IMG/VR virus record: IMGVR_UViG_3300043427_001290
Span: 1 to 36,887 of that record
Source: a virus
Length of the DNA: 36,887 nucleotides
Reading direction: 5' to 3' (one strand)
Position numbers and translations under genes: made by a program. Under the pieces are notes generated by a model. It did no database searches. It was not told the DNA's origin and saw only the letters and a list, made by a program, of their open reading frames with translations. Positions within the stretch are counted from its first letter, which is position 1; every line of letters begins with the position of its first letter. Shown here piece by piece: positions 16,115-24,786 of this stretch.

Positions 16115-16323
16115 CAGTAAGGGTAAAGCTAAATGAGGACTTTAACGGATATAGCGCCGGGAGTAAAGTAACAATGACAGAAAAGGCATATTTTCGACAT
16201 AAAGCAGCGGGCGTTAAATTGGCATTGATTGGCGGTACTGATCCTATGTTTGAGATTGAAAATAAAGAAGAATGGAATGAAGTTAAGGAATATTATAATG
16301 ATTTTAAGGAAGAAGAAGAATAA
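16111..16323 (+). CDS. Hypothetical small acidic protein (70 aa)
   Basis: Overlaps the tail terminator by 4 bases and precedes the tail tube gene. N-terminal RVKLNEDFNGYSAGSKVTM looks like a small beta domain; the C-terminus is strongly acidic and ends in EEEE. Similar small proteins with a GSKVTM-like strand occur near tail genes but I cannot assign a role. Confidence 0.6.
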   Translation: MTVRVKLNEDFNGYSAGSKVTMTEKAYFRHKAAGVKLALIGGTDPMFEIENKEEWNEVKEYYNDFKEEEE

Positions 16324-16351
16324 ATTATTTAACAATATAAAAATATAAACT

Positions 16352-16771
16352 ATGGCAACAGTCGGAGTGGTCAACGGACACTATATGAGATTTTTTGACA
16401 ACGGGGTATCTTTAGGTTATGCTACGAGCTGTACAATTTCGTTCAGTTCAGCAATGCGAGAATTATCTCATAAAGATACCGCCGGAGACGGTGGAGGATG
16501 GCTTGAACAAGCACCAGGGCAAAAGTCAGCTACATTTTCAACCGAGGGACTTTACGCAGAAGATGACAACGCCGCAGCAGCGTTATTTGCAAAACTTGCT
16601 GATGGGACAACTATTGATTTAACTTTTACCACCGATGTAACTGGGGATAAAATTTGGACCGGACAGGGACTGCTCACTTCAGTCGAGATAGTAGCCCCAA
16701 ATAATGAGAATGTTACTTATTCAGTAAGCGGCGTATTTACTGGCGAGGTGATTTTGGGAACAGTATCTTAA
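16352..16771 (+). CDS. Major tail tube protein
   Basis: 139 residues, beta-rich. N-terminal RFFDNGVSLGYATSCTISFS, then SHKDTAGDGGGWLEQAPGQK, the pattern of TP901-1-type major tail proteins (initial strand, loop with D-x-D-G-G-W, C-terminal VTYSVSGVFTGEV). Polymerises into the tail tube around the tape measure protein. Its place immediately before the frameshifting chaperone pair is the standard order. Confidence 0.85.
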   Translation: MATVGVVNGHYMRFFDNGVSLGYATSCTISFSSAMRELSHKDTAGDGGGWLEQAPGQKSATFSTEGLYAEDDNAAAALFAKLADGTTIDLTFTTDVTGDKIWTGQGLLTSVEIVAPNNENVTYSVSGVFTGEVILGTVS

Positions 16772-16783
16772 AAATAATAGAGC

Positions 16784-17101
16784 ATGGTAACTATAAAAGG
16801 CAAAAATTACGCGCCAAAGATGACTATTAGTGTAATAGGGCGTTATGGATCATCAAAGAAAATAGGACTTTCCCAGATCTTTACCTTGCTCGATGACGTG
16901 AGCCTCACCGATTTGGTGGGGCTTTTCGTCTTTGCATGTCATTTAGAAGGTCATCATGTAACTGATCAAGATCTTTACGATGAAATGGACGAGCGACAAG
17001 AAGTATTAACGGAACTTGCCGAACATATGCGAGATCAACTTGAGCCTAAAATTAAGGAGGAGGAAGGCGCAAAAAACTTGAAAGCCAAAGTGAAAGATTA
17101 A
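16784..17101 (+). CDS. Tail assembly chaperone, G-type
   Basis: 105 residues; N-terminal domain beta/helical (DDVSLTDLVGLFVFACHLEG) and a charged helical C-terminus ending KAKVKD. As in lambda gpG, the gene lies between tail tube and tape measure and is followed by a second frame without its own good start. The slippery heptamer A-AAA-AAC at 17071-17077 is correctly phased, so part of the ribosomes will make the longer G-T product. The chaperone coats the tape measure protein during tail assembly. Confidence 0.8.
   Translation: MVTIKGKNYAPKMTISVIGRYGSSKKIGLSQIFTLLDDVSLTDLVGLFVFACHLEGHHVTDQDLYDEMDERQEVLTELAEHMRDQLEPKIKEEEGAKNLKAKVKD
17071..17077 (+). promoter_or_regulatory. -1 ribosomal frameshift site A-AAA-AAC
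   Basis: In the G frame the codons are GCA AAA AAC (17069-17077), so the heptamer A-AAA-AAC has the ideal X-XXY-YYZ phasing. After slipping back one base, translation resumes at CTT (17077) in a frame open to 17439. The zero frame ends 24 bases later at 17101. Confidence 0.85.
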
Positions 17102-17439
17102 CCTTTGACGATATCAAAGGGCATGCCTTTTACTTTGGCATAGGTATAAATGAGTTTTATGAATCAACACTTGCAGATGTGTTAACATACATACATTTTG
17201 CAAGTAAACGAAAGCAAAGCGACGAAAGGGTTTTAGGGGAATACATGCGATGGCATGGTTCAATAGTTGTCAATGTAATGGGATCAGGGAAAAAGACTTA
17301 TAAACCAACGGATTTATTTAAGTTTTCAGATGAGGAAACAAACAATAAAAAGTTGGACGCAAAGAGCGATCAGGCGAAGATGGTTTTTGAAAAAATGCAA
17401 AAACTTGTAAATAAAAAGTATGGCACGGACAATCGGTGA
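17077..17439 (+). CDS. Tail assembly chaperone T-part, expressed by -1 frameshift
   Basis: The frame entered after slippage gives 120 residues (begins LESQSERLTFDDIKGHAF, ends KKYGTDNR). Joined to the first 98 residues of the G protein it makes a G-T fusion of 218 residues. The T domain contacts the tape measure protein in lambda-like phages. The only internal start, GTG 17179, would give 86 residues and leaves 77 bases of tail-gene space unexplained, which argues for the fusion. The end overlaps the tape measure gene by 20 bases. Confidence 0.8.
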   Translation, partial: LESQSERLTFDDIKGHAFYFGIGINEFYESTLADVLTYIHFASKRKQSDERVLGEYMRWHGSIVVNVMGSGKKTYKPTDLFKFSDEETNNKKLDAKSDQAKMVFEKMQKLVNKKYGTDNR

Positions 17440-19987
17440 TGTATTAATACGAATTGGGGCAACTACAAACCAACTTGAATACGATTTAAAAAAAGCTGAA
17501 AAAAGTTTAAGGGCGTCAGCGCAAAGAATGCAAACTATTAGTACCAATTTAACTGTCGGTTTAACTTTACCATTAGCCGCAGCCGGTGCGTCAGCATTAA
17601 AAAGTTTTGCAAGTTACGAAAAGTTAGAAAAAGGCTTAACTGCTGTAATGGGATCAGCCGAAGCAGCCGGAAAAGAATTACAACTTTTAAAAGAAGCGGC
17701 AAAAGCACCAGGGTTAGGGTTTGAAGAAGCGGTAAGAGGTTCAATACGACTTCAGGCGGTAGGACTTTCAGCAGAAGAAGCACGAAAAACATTAAGCACA
17801 TTTGGTGCAGCCATAGCAGCAACTGGCGGAAATGCGCAGAATCTTGATAGTGTTCAATATCAATTAACTCAAATGATATCCAAAAATAGGATATTACAAG
17901 AGGATTTTGGAATACTTCAGGAGAATGTCCCATTATTAGGTAAAGCTGTAGAAGCGGCATTTGGAACGGCAAATATCGAAAAGATAAGAGCAACTGGAAT
18001 AAGTGCAGAGGAATTTAATAGAAGAATAGTTGAATCATTACAAAATTTGCCTGAAGTACAAAAAGCGACTGGAGGTTTAGGTAACGCATTTGATAATTTT
18101 AGTGATAGCATTAAATTTAGTTTAGTTGAACTTGGCAGAATTATTGCGGAATCAATTAATTTACAAAAGGTATTGGATACGGTTGCCGGTTTTATTGAAG
18201 GGATTGTTAATGGTTTTAAATCATTAAACCCCGAACTACAAAAAGCCATAGTTATATTTGCAGGAATAGCCGCAGCAATTGGACCAGTTTTATTTGTTAC
18301 GTCTCAATTAAATTTAGCTTACGGCACTTTATTAATTAATATAATTAAGGTAGCAGATAAGTTTAAAAATGGCGGATTTTTAGCAGGATTTACAGCACTA
18401 AGCGGACCGGCTATTGTAGCAATTGGTGCAGTTGCTGCAGCAATATATTTAATTTATACAAATTGGGAAACGGTCAAAAAATCAATGGTCGATGTTGCCA
18501 ATTATTTTATTGAAATATATAATGAATCTTTAATTGTACGAGCCGGAGTTGATGGTATTGTAAAAAGCATAAAATTAATGTATTCTTACTTTAAGTTTGC
18601 AATATCATCAATGATTGATTTATTTAAAGGACTTTTAAAAGCAGGTGTAATTGTTTTTAAAGGTATAGGTTTAGCCATAAAGGGCGTATTAACATTTAAT
18701 CCTGATGATATTAAAAATGCCTTTGCTAATACATGGGCGGAATTATCAAAAAATTCAGTTAGTACTTTAAAAGATTTAAAAGGTGATTTAAAAACATTTG
18801 GTGAGGATGTGGTGTCTGGATGGCAGGATACAAGTAAAAAAATATCATATATTTCTTTAACACCAGATCAAAAAAAATCAGGATCAACTATAACAGGTGC
18901 AGGTGGTGGCGGTGGTGCACGTGCTGCCACAAAACCAAAATTTGAAATTGACGTTACAAACCTTGGAGAATTTAATGATACTATAGTAGAATTAAATACA
19001 CAGCTTGCCAAAACACGTTCTAATTTAAGGGACGGGTTTATAACTGAAGCGCAATATTTAGAAATTGCAATTGAAAACACAAACGCAAGATTACAGGAAT
19101 TAATTAATCAGGGTTTTGGACCAACAGATAAAGAGGTTGTAAATGTTAGCAATGAACTTGCAATGCTTACCGAACGTCAAAACGATTTGACAAAAGCTTC
19201 TCAGATTTATCTTCAGACACTGGGATTAATGCCGGGTAAATTTAATTTATTAAATGAAACAGTTACAAAGACTGAAGAAAACTTTAAGAATATAGTTAAA
19301 ATAATGGGTGCAGTACCAGGCAGTATGATTAGTATTGGAAATACTGTTAGCGGCGTAGGTGAAAAGGTACAAAGTTCATTTACTGATATATTTGATTTTT
19401 TAAATGAAAAGTTTGGAGAGGGCACAGGTAAATTAGCAAGTGATATAGCAGGTGCAGTTGGAACGGCATTTAATACTTTAGGATCAATTTATAATTTACA
19501 GGCAGCTAATTTGGATGCATACGAAGAAAAACAAAGAAAAGTAATTGAAAATACCATAACAAATGAGGATGCAAAAGCGGCAGCCATAGCAAAACTCGAA
19601 GAAGATTTGGCAAAAAAGCGAGCACAACTTGCACGTAAAAAAGCAATTGCAGACAAAGCAGCCGCAATATTTAGCGCAACAATTGCAGGAGCGACAGAAG
19701 TTGTCAAAGTATTAGGTAATCCAATACTTGCTGGAGTAGTTGCCGGACTTGTAGCGGCACAAATTGCAGCCATAGCAGCAACGCCGTTGCCTTCCTTAGC
19801 AATAGGTACTAATATGGTCAAATCGGATGGTATGGCAATGCTTCACAAAGGCGAAGCGGTAGTTCCAGCAGACGTGGTTGGCGGTGGATTTTCAAGAGGT
19901 GGTGGAGAATTATACGGAAGATTATCAGGGATTGATTTACTTTTGTCCAATAGATATGCGGGTGGATATTATAACAGATTAAGATAA
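17420..19987 (+). CDS. Tape measure protein
   Basis: 855 residues, by far the longest helical protein. N-terminal ATTNQLEYDLKKAEKSLRA and SFASYEKLEKGLTAVMGSAE, then the conserved LQEDFGILQENVPLLGKAVE, signatures of TMP families. Hydrophobic stretches near residues 279-297 and 335-347, a Gly-rich linker near 495-500 (GAGGGGGARA), coiled coil with Lys/Ala near 710-745 and a hydrophobic C-terminal segment. It sets tail length; at about 1.5 angstrom per residue the tail would be roughly 130 nm. The final AMLHKGEAVVPADV is common at the C-end of such proteins. Confidence 0.92.
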   Translation: MARTIGDVLIRIGATTNQLEYDLKKAEKSLRASAQRMQTISTNLTVGLTLPLAAAGASALKSFASYEKLEKGLTAVMGSAEAAGKELQLLKEAAKAPGLGFEEAVRGSIRLQAVGLSAEEARKTLSTFGAAIAATGGNAQNLDSVQYQLTQMISKNRILQEDFGILQENVPLLGKAVEAAFGTANIEKIRATGISAEEFNRRIVESLQNLPEVQKATGGLGNAFDNFSDSIKFSLVELGRIIAESINLQKVLDTVAGFIEGIVNGFKSLNPELQKAIVIFAGIAAAIGPVLFVTSQLNLAYGTLLINIIKVADKFKNGGFLAGFTALSGPAIVAIGAVAAAIYLIYTNWETVKKSMVDVANYFIEIYNESLIVRAGVDGIVKSIKLMYSYFKFAISSMIDLFKGLLKAGVIVFKGIGLAIKGVLTFNPDDIKNAFANTWAELSKNSVSTLKDLKGDLKTFGEDVVSGWQDTSKKISYISLTPDQKKSGSTITGAGGGGGARAATKPKFEIDVTNLGEFNDTIVELNTQLAKTRSNLRDGFITEAQYLEIAIENTNARLQELINQGFGPTDKEVVNVSNELAMLTERQNDLTKASQIYLQTLGLMPGKFNLLNETVTKTEENFKNIVKIMGAVPGSMISIGNTVSGVGEKVQSSFTDIFDFLNEKFGEGTGKLASDIAGAVGTAFNTLGSIYNLQAANLDAYEEKQRKVIENTITNEDAKAAAIAKLEEDLAKKRAQLARKKAIADKAAAIFSATIAGATEVVKVLGNPILAGVVAGLVAAQIAAIAATPLPSLAIGTNMVKSDGMAMLHKGEAVVPADVVGGGFSRGGGELYGRLSGIDLLLSNRYAGGYYNRLR

Positions 19988-22234
19988 ATGGCAGTACGTC
20001 TACAAATGCGAGGTCAATCGGTAAATGATTATAGTTACCGAGTTAAAATTATAGATACTGAATATGTCGGCGATCCACTTGATTATGACATAGGACCAAA
20101 CATTTTGATTGAAACACAGGGAAACGATAGAGATTTAACAGAATACATTTATACAGCTAGTGCAACAATTGATGTATTTATAAATAACGAGGCAAGTCAA
20201 GATTTTTTAGATGATTTAATTAATGCAAATGAGGGAAGATTTTATCTTCAAATTGATTACTATGCAGATAATAATACCTATTTTTTAGGTAGAATAATCA
20301 GCAATGGGATAAGCATTGAGGACAGACTTCAACCGTTTGTAAAAGTTCAGGCAATTGATGGACTTACTAATTTAAAAAATAAGGATTACGATAATCCAGG
20401 GTCAACAGGTCAAAAGGTAGTCGATGTAATATTGTATTGTTTAAATCAAATTGATGTAGTAGATCAGTTTTATAGTGCAAGTGATACATTAATAGAACTT
20501 ACAACTTGCCTTGAAACTGCCAATGGTTATTTTGTTGAAGATCCATATTTATATAAATTACTTAGGGTAAATAATTACTTTTATAATTTTGAAAACAATG
20601 TCCGTGATAAGTGGACGTGTTGGGAAGTTCTTGAGGAGTTATTAAAACGCCTTAATTTAACGCTATCATATCATAACGGGTTATATTATTTAACCTCACG
20701 TGATGTGTTTATAAGCAGCAATACAAAGCAACTTTATTTAATTGAAAAGGATGGCACAATAAATACTACACCATTTACCGGATTTAATGAAGTTGATATA
20801 CAAGATGAAAGTGATACATATGCGCTTGCAGGAGGTACTTTTTATTATGAACCAGGTGTAAAGTCATTTTTAATAACAACACAGAAACAGCACACACAAA
20901 AGAATTTAGCAGCTGGTTTAGTTTGGAAGCGATCCAATACTACCTATTCAGACATGGGATTAATGCTCGGCGGTATTCAGTACAATACTTTTATGAAAGT
21001 AATTGTTCCAAACCAATTTACGCCACAGCAAACAGGAACGCCAGCGCAAACGGCAAAACTTGAATATTTTAAAATTAGATTTTATTTTAAGGCATTGGAA
21101 TGGAATGGCTCTGATGTAGATTACCCTAAATTTGATGGCACACCAATACACCAATTAAGCAGTCATATATTTTTAGTAAATGTGTTTAATGAGCCAGCAC
21201 ATACATTAGTAAATGCAGCAAGTGAAACAGCTATAGACGTACTTTTTAAATATCAAAACGCCAATTTAGAATTTGGATTTCAATTTATATTTCCACAATT
21301 TGACGTTGATACAGAAATGCAATTTAGAAGCGAGTTCGTAGGGTGGTATGATAATAACTTTAATTTAGTTAGTACAATTGCAGCACCTGTAAACTTCTTT
21401 AATTATAATATATATCACGAGTTTGGTCAGTATCCTGTAGCAAAACCTGATGTAGTTAAATTCTTTGCAGAAACGGACACAGATGAAGTTGAAAAAAAGG
21501 AACTTGAACTTGCAGCACCAAACACATACGGAAATGATCAAGTTAAATTTTGGTTATGGAATGGGGAATTTACCGACGTAGGGCAGTTTAGCGACCAATG
21601 GAAATTTGATAGTGCAGATAGTTTTGAGGGATTAGAATATGCAATGGTCAGAAACTACCTTAAAATGATGGGAGCTAAACAGCAATTTGTTGACATTGGG
21701 TTAAATGTTAAATTTAATATTCCGGGTATTTATTACAAAATACTTTACAGGACAAATGAATACATTTGCAGCCGAATGAGTTGGGACGTACACCAGGCGA
21801 CGGCACAAATTACCGGGATTAGAATACCAACAACTGAGCCGACAATTACCGTCAACCTTGAAGCACCAGACAGAAATGAATTCTTTTTAAGCCTTGATAA
21901 TCCTGACACTAATATTTATGCCCGTGATACCGGAAACATAGGGACAATAGTATACCAGGAGTTTACAGGGGTAACAACTTCGAGCGTTAACCTCGACGAT
22001 GCGCCATTTTTATCGGATTATTTAATTAATTTTGTACAGGATCTGACCGAAGAACAAATCCGCAGCAGGTTTGAAGTTTACAAAGACGGAATAAAACAAC
22101 GGTACGTACCATTCGATATTCCGCTAACTTTAGACACGAGGGATTTTTCTTTAGACTGGGCAAATAACGACGTATTAATTAATAACGATTTGGGCGATAG
22201 CTACACAATAGAAGTTAAGTTTTTAGAAGTATGA
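19988..22234 (+). CDS. Tail/baseplate protein (distal tail or hub region)
   Basis: 748 residues, starts on the base after the tape measure stop. Beta-rich with many aromatic residues and without Gly/Thr-rich fibre repeats. The region YIYTASATIDVFINNEASQD and YFLGRIISNGISIEDRL may correspond to the beta-sandwich of distal-tail-type proteins and the later part (WEVLEELLKRLNLTLSYHNG) to a hub-type domain, which is often found in Bacteroidetes phages in a single polypeptide. The assignment to tail tip rests on position (after tape measure, before fibres) and size; no enzymatic motif is seen. Confidence 0.65.
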   Translation: MAVRLQMRGQSVNDYSYRVKIIDTEYVGDPLDYDIGPNILIETQGNDRDLTEYIYTASATIDVFINNEASQDFLDDLINANEGRFYLQIDYYADNNTYFLGRIISNGISIEDRLQPFVKVQAIDGLTNLKNKDYDNPGSTGQKVVDVILYCLNQIDVVDQFYSASDTLIELTTCLETANGYFVEDPYLYKLLRVNNYFYNFENNVRDKWTCWEVLEELLKRLNLTLSYHNGLYYLTSRDVFISSNTKQLYLIEKDGTINTTPFTGFNEVDIQDESDTYALAGGTFYYEPGVKSFLITTQKQHTQKNLAAGLVWKRSNTTYSDMGLMLGGIQYNTFMKVIVPNQFTPQQTGTPAQTAKLEYFKIRFYFKALEWNGSDVDYPKFDGTPIHQLSSHIFLVNVFNEPAHTLVNAASETAIDVLFKYQNANLEFGFQFIFPQFDVDTEMQFRSEFVGWYDNNFNLVSTIAAPVNFFNYNIYHEFGQYPVAKPDVVKFFAETDTDEVEKKELELAAPNTYGNDQVKFWLWNGEFTDVGQFSDQWKFDSADSFEGLEYAMVRNYLKMMGAKQQFVDIGLNVKFNIPGIYYKILYRTNEYICSRMSWDVHQATAQITGIRIPTTEPTITVNLEAPDRNEFFLSLDNPDTNIYARDTGNIGTIVYQEFTGVTTSSVNLDDAPFLSDYLINFVQDLTEEQIRSRFEVYKDGIKQRYVPFDIPLTLDTRDFSLDWANNDVLINNDLGDSYTIEVKFLEV

Positions 22235-24045
22235 GGATACTGATTTTAATATTATTATTTCCGTTAGTTAGTTTTGGCCAAACAAAACTGTCACAATTAG
22301 AGAGATCCTCAACCCGATGGGATTTACCGGTGGCATATAGAAACGTTAACGGAACCTATGCGCAGGGGTATCTTGGGTTTTTGGAGTATCTTGACTCCAT
22401 TAATTACAGCGCACCGGGTATTAATGTAGTGATTCCCGGCTATGGCATTGAGGGGTTCATAACTAATGATACGCTGGTATTGTATGCCGACACTACGGAA
22501 CTACAACGTAAGTTAACACTAACTATATCTGGAACAAGTGGACCGGCTACACTAACGGGAGGCACTCTGAACATTCCACAATATACGGCAGGCATCAGCG
22601 GTACAGGAACACAATACAAAGTACCAAGATGGCTTACTTCATCATCACTTGAAAATAGCGCCACGCCGTTATGGGATTATAACGGCATTGTTGGGGTGGG
22701 TCAGACGGGTACGGGGGATTTTTCATCTAATACGCGAATATTTCAAGTGTATCAGCCGTCTGGCAGTTTGACGGCACAATATAAGTCAATAGGTTCGACA
22801 GATGTTTTTCAGCGCTACGAAAATGGAAACGGAAACTGGAATACAGGTATTCAATACGTATCAGCAACGGGGGGTAACGAATATCAAATAAGAAATAACT
22901 TAAGTACGTACTTCAAGATATACAACTCTGGTCAGTTGAACATCCCAAATCTAATAGGTACGGGAACTCGAATGGTGACGGTAACACCAAACGGAACGAT
23001 AACAAGCGCATCAATACCGGGAGGTGCTAATACTGACCTTTATTACACTAACTTAGGTACGGGTATAATTGGAATTAATAGCACGACGCAAACCGGATCA
23101 CCTATAAGATTAAACGCCGGAACAAATACAACGCTCACCTATACGGACCCAAACAACATCACTATAAGTTCATCGGGTGGTGGTGGTGCTACTAACTTAT
23201 CTTTTTCTGGCACAACTTCACCAGTCACCTTGAACTCATCAACAGGTACAGACGTAACATTTACCGCAGGGTCTAACGTCACTTTTTCGGCAACTGGCTC
23301 AAATATAACGATTGCAGCCTCTGGAGGTTCTGGGTCACTACCGGCAGGCACACAAAATCAGACGCTACGGCATAACGGCACAACATGGGTAAGTAATGAT
23401 GCATTAAGGGTTTTTGGTGTAGGTCTTTCAACGGAATATGTACAGGCTGGTAGTTTTTCTTTACCCTTTTCCGTAACATCAGGAACAGGTAGTACAGGTA
23501 CACGGCTTGCAGTTAATGGTGGCATTCAGTTAGTTCCGCAGGCTATAACATCAACCGGATTAAGTGGGTTGAGTTCCTCTAATAACATAACACGGATTAC
23601 GGTAGGCGCTGGGTTGAGTTTGACGAATAATACTTTGAGTGTGGGTGCTAATTACGCCTACATGGCTTATTCATCGCTAACGCAATCACCGACAACGGAC
23701 ATTAAATATGACTGGACTGCTTCATCAAGTGGCTCTACGGGTTCACCGACACCGAGTACTTTGAATGATAACTTTACAATAAATCAAGCAGGGACTTATG
23801 AAATTAATTTTAATGCAAATGTAAAAAACAGCGGCACGGCTAACGAAATTAATTTATATATAAGAGTAAATTCATCAAATCATTTAGCAACACGACGCAA
23901 CACACAAACCACAGTTTACGAATCATGTGCGAGTTCATTAGTCATAGGACTTAATGCAGGCGATACTGTTGACGTTTGGATAGATGTGACGTCAAATACA
24001 TTTAGCAGTAATTCAGGAACAATCACAATAAAAAGAATACAATAA
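22231..24045 (+). CDS. Tail fibre / receptor-binding protein with N-terminal signal peptide
   Basis: 604 residues. It begins MRILILILLFPLVSFG followed by Gln (predicted cleavage before Q), a clear Sec-type signal. The body is rich in Gly, Thr, Ser and Asn and contains fibre repeats, including a TLTISGTSGPATLTGGTLN block also present in the large fibre gene downstream. The C-terminal 110 residues (ANYAYMAYSSL ... GTYEINFNANVK ... SSLVIGLNAGDTVDVW) look like a C1q/TNF-type trimeric jelly roll, often the receptor-binding head. Overlaps the previous gene by 4 bases. A cleavable signal on a virion fibre is unusual because virions assemble in the cytoplasm. Confidence 0.7.
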   Translation: MRILILILLFPLVSFGQTKLSQLERSSTRWDLPVAYRNVNGTYAQGYLGFLEYLDSINYSAPGINVVIPGYGIEGFITNDTLVLYADTTELQRKLTLTISGTSGPATLTGGTLNIPQYTAGISGTGTQYKVPRWLTSSSLENSATPLWDYNGIVGVGQTGTGDFSSNTRIFQVYQPSGSLTAQYKSIGSTDVFQRYENGNGNWNTGIQYVSATGGNEYQIRNNLSTYFKIYNSGQLNIPNLIGTGTRMVTVTPNGTITSASIPGGANTDLYYTNLGTGIIGINSTTQTGSPIRLNAGTNTTLTYTDPNNITISSSGGGGATNLSFSGTTSPVTLNSSTGTDVTFTAGSNVTFSATGSNITIAASGGSGSLPAGTQNQTLRHNGTTWVSNDALRVFGVGLSTEYVQAGSFSLPFSVTSGTGSTGTRLAVNGGIQLVPQAITSTGLSGLSSSNNITRITVGAGLSLTNNTLSVGANYAYMAYSSLTQSPTTDIKYDWTASSSGSTGSPTPSTLNDNFTINQAGTYEINFNANVKNSGTANEINLYIRVNSSNHLATRRNTQTTVYESCASSLVIGLNAGDTVDVWIDVTSNTFSSNSGTITIKRIQ

Positions 24046-24046
24046 T

Positions 24047-24448
24047 ATGAAACACACACTAATACTATTATTACTATCATCATTTGCTTTTGGTCAATCT
24101 ACAGGACCAGTAGTTAAGCCAGGCGATAGGACTACAGAAACGTGGTCAAATTGCGATACGCTTATAACCAAAGACACAGTTACCATTAATTCGATGTCAT
24201 TCAGTACGGTTGGAAGCGATACGGTAATAACAATCAACTACCGATATTCCCATGTAGCAGACAGGGAAATTGATACGCTGCAAAACATATCAAAGGCCGG
24301 CTACCTTGATAGTCTTATACAGATTCTTGACGCAAAGATTTTGGAACTTGAATACCTTGCAGACTATCATTACATCTTATTTTTAGTGAGCAAAACGCAG
24401 CTAAAAAACTATGTTCGATTTAAAGAAGAATACGAAAACTTATACTGA
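24047..24448 (+). CDS. Exported protein with coiled-coil C-terminus (133 aa)
   Basis: Signal peptide MKHTLILLLLSSFAFG with Gln at +1, then a polar Thr/Asp-rich region and a helical C-terminal half (GYLDSLIQILDAKILELEYL). One base after the fibre gene stop and one-base overlap with the next gene. The resemblance of its leader to that of the fibre gene suggests common origin or co-regulated export. No family recognised; a small tail accessory or a periplasmic helper for the fibre are possibilities. Confidence 0.55.
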   Translation: MKHTLILLLLSSFAFGQSTGPVVKPGDRTTETWSNCDTLITKDTVTINSMSFSTVGSDTVITINYRYSHVADREIDTLQNISKAGYLDSLIQILDAKILELEYLADYHYILFLVSKTQLKNYVRFKEEYENLY

Positions 24449-24786
24449 TGAATTGCGACGATACTATATTAAATCTACAGGCGCAAAAAGTGCCCATATA
24501 CATTGAGGAGGGCGATACGATTAAGTTTACTATGACCTTTACCAATGAGTCAGGGGCGGCCATAGATATGAGTACTATTTTGGATGCTGAATTTTATGTC
24601 GACGGTGAAATATTGGCAGACCTTGGCGACGGAATTGAAGTCACAGGGGCAAATGATAATATCTTATCTCTGTTCGTTCAGAATGAATTAACTGTCGGAC
24701 GTCATCCGTACAAATACAATGTAACATACGCAGACGGGCAGGTCAGAACTATAATTGACGGACAATTAAACATAACCACTACATGA
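24448..24786 (+). CDS. Baseplate/fibre adaptor-like protein (BppU-N-like)
   Basis: 112 residues, all beta: VPIYIEEGDTIKFTMTFTNE, then GAAIDMSTILDAEFYVDGE and YKYNVTYADGQVRTIIDGQL. This pattern resembles the N-terminal domain of baseplate upper proteins and other immunoglobulin-like adaptors that fix fibres to the tail tip. Lies directly before and overlaps (4 bases) the large fibre gene. Assignment is by pattern and position. Confidence 0.55.
   Translation: MNCDDTILNLQAQKVPIYIEEGDTIKFTMTFTNESGAAIDMSTILDAEFYVDGEILADLGDGIEVTGANDNILSLFVQNELTVGRHPYKYNVTYADGQVRTIIDGQLNITTT

Noticed and set aside
17179-17439. Independent gene starting at GTG 17179
   Set aside because: The frame is open back to the slippery site and gene order demands a G-T frameshift product.
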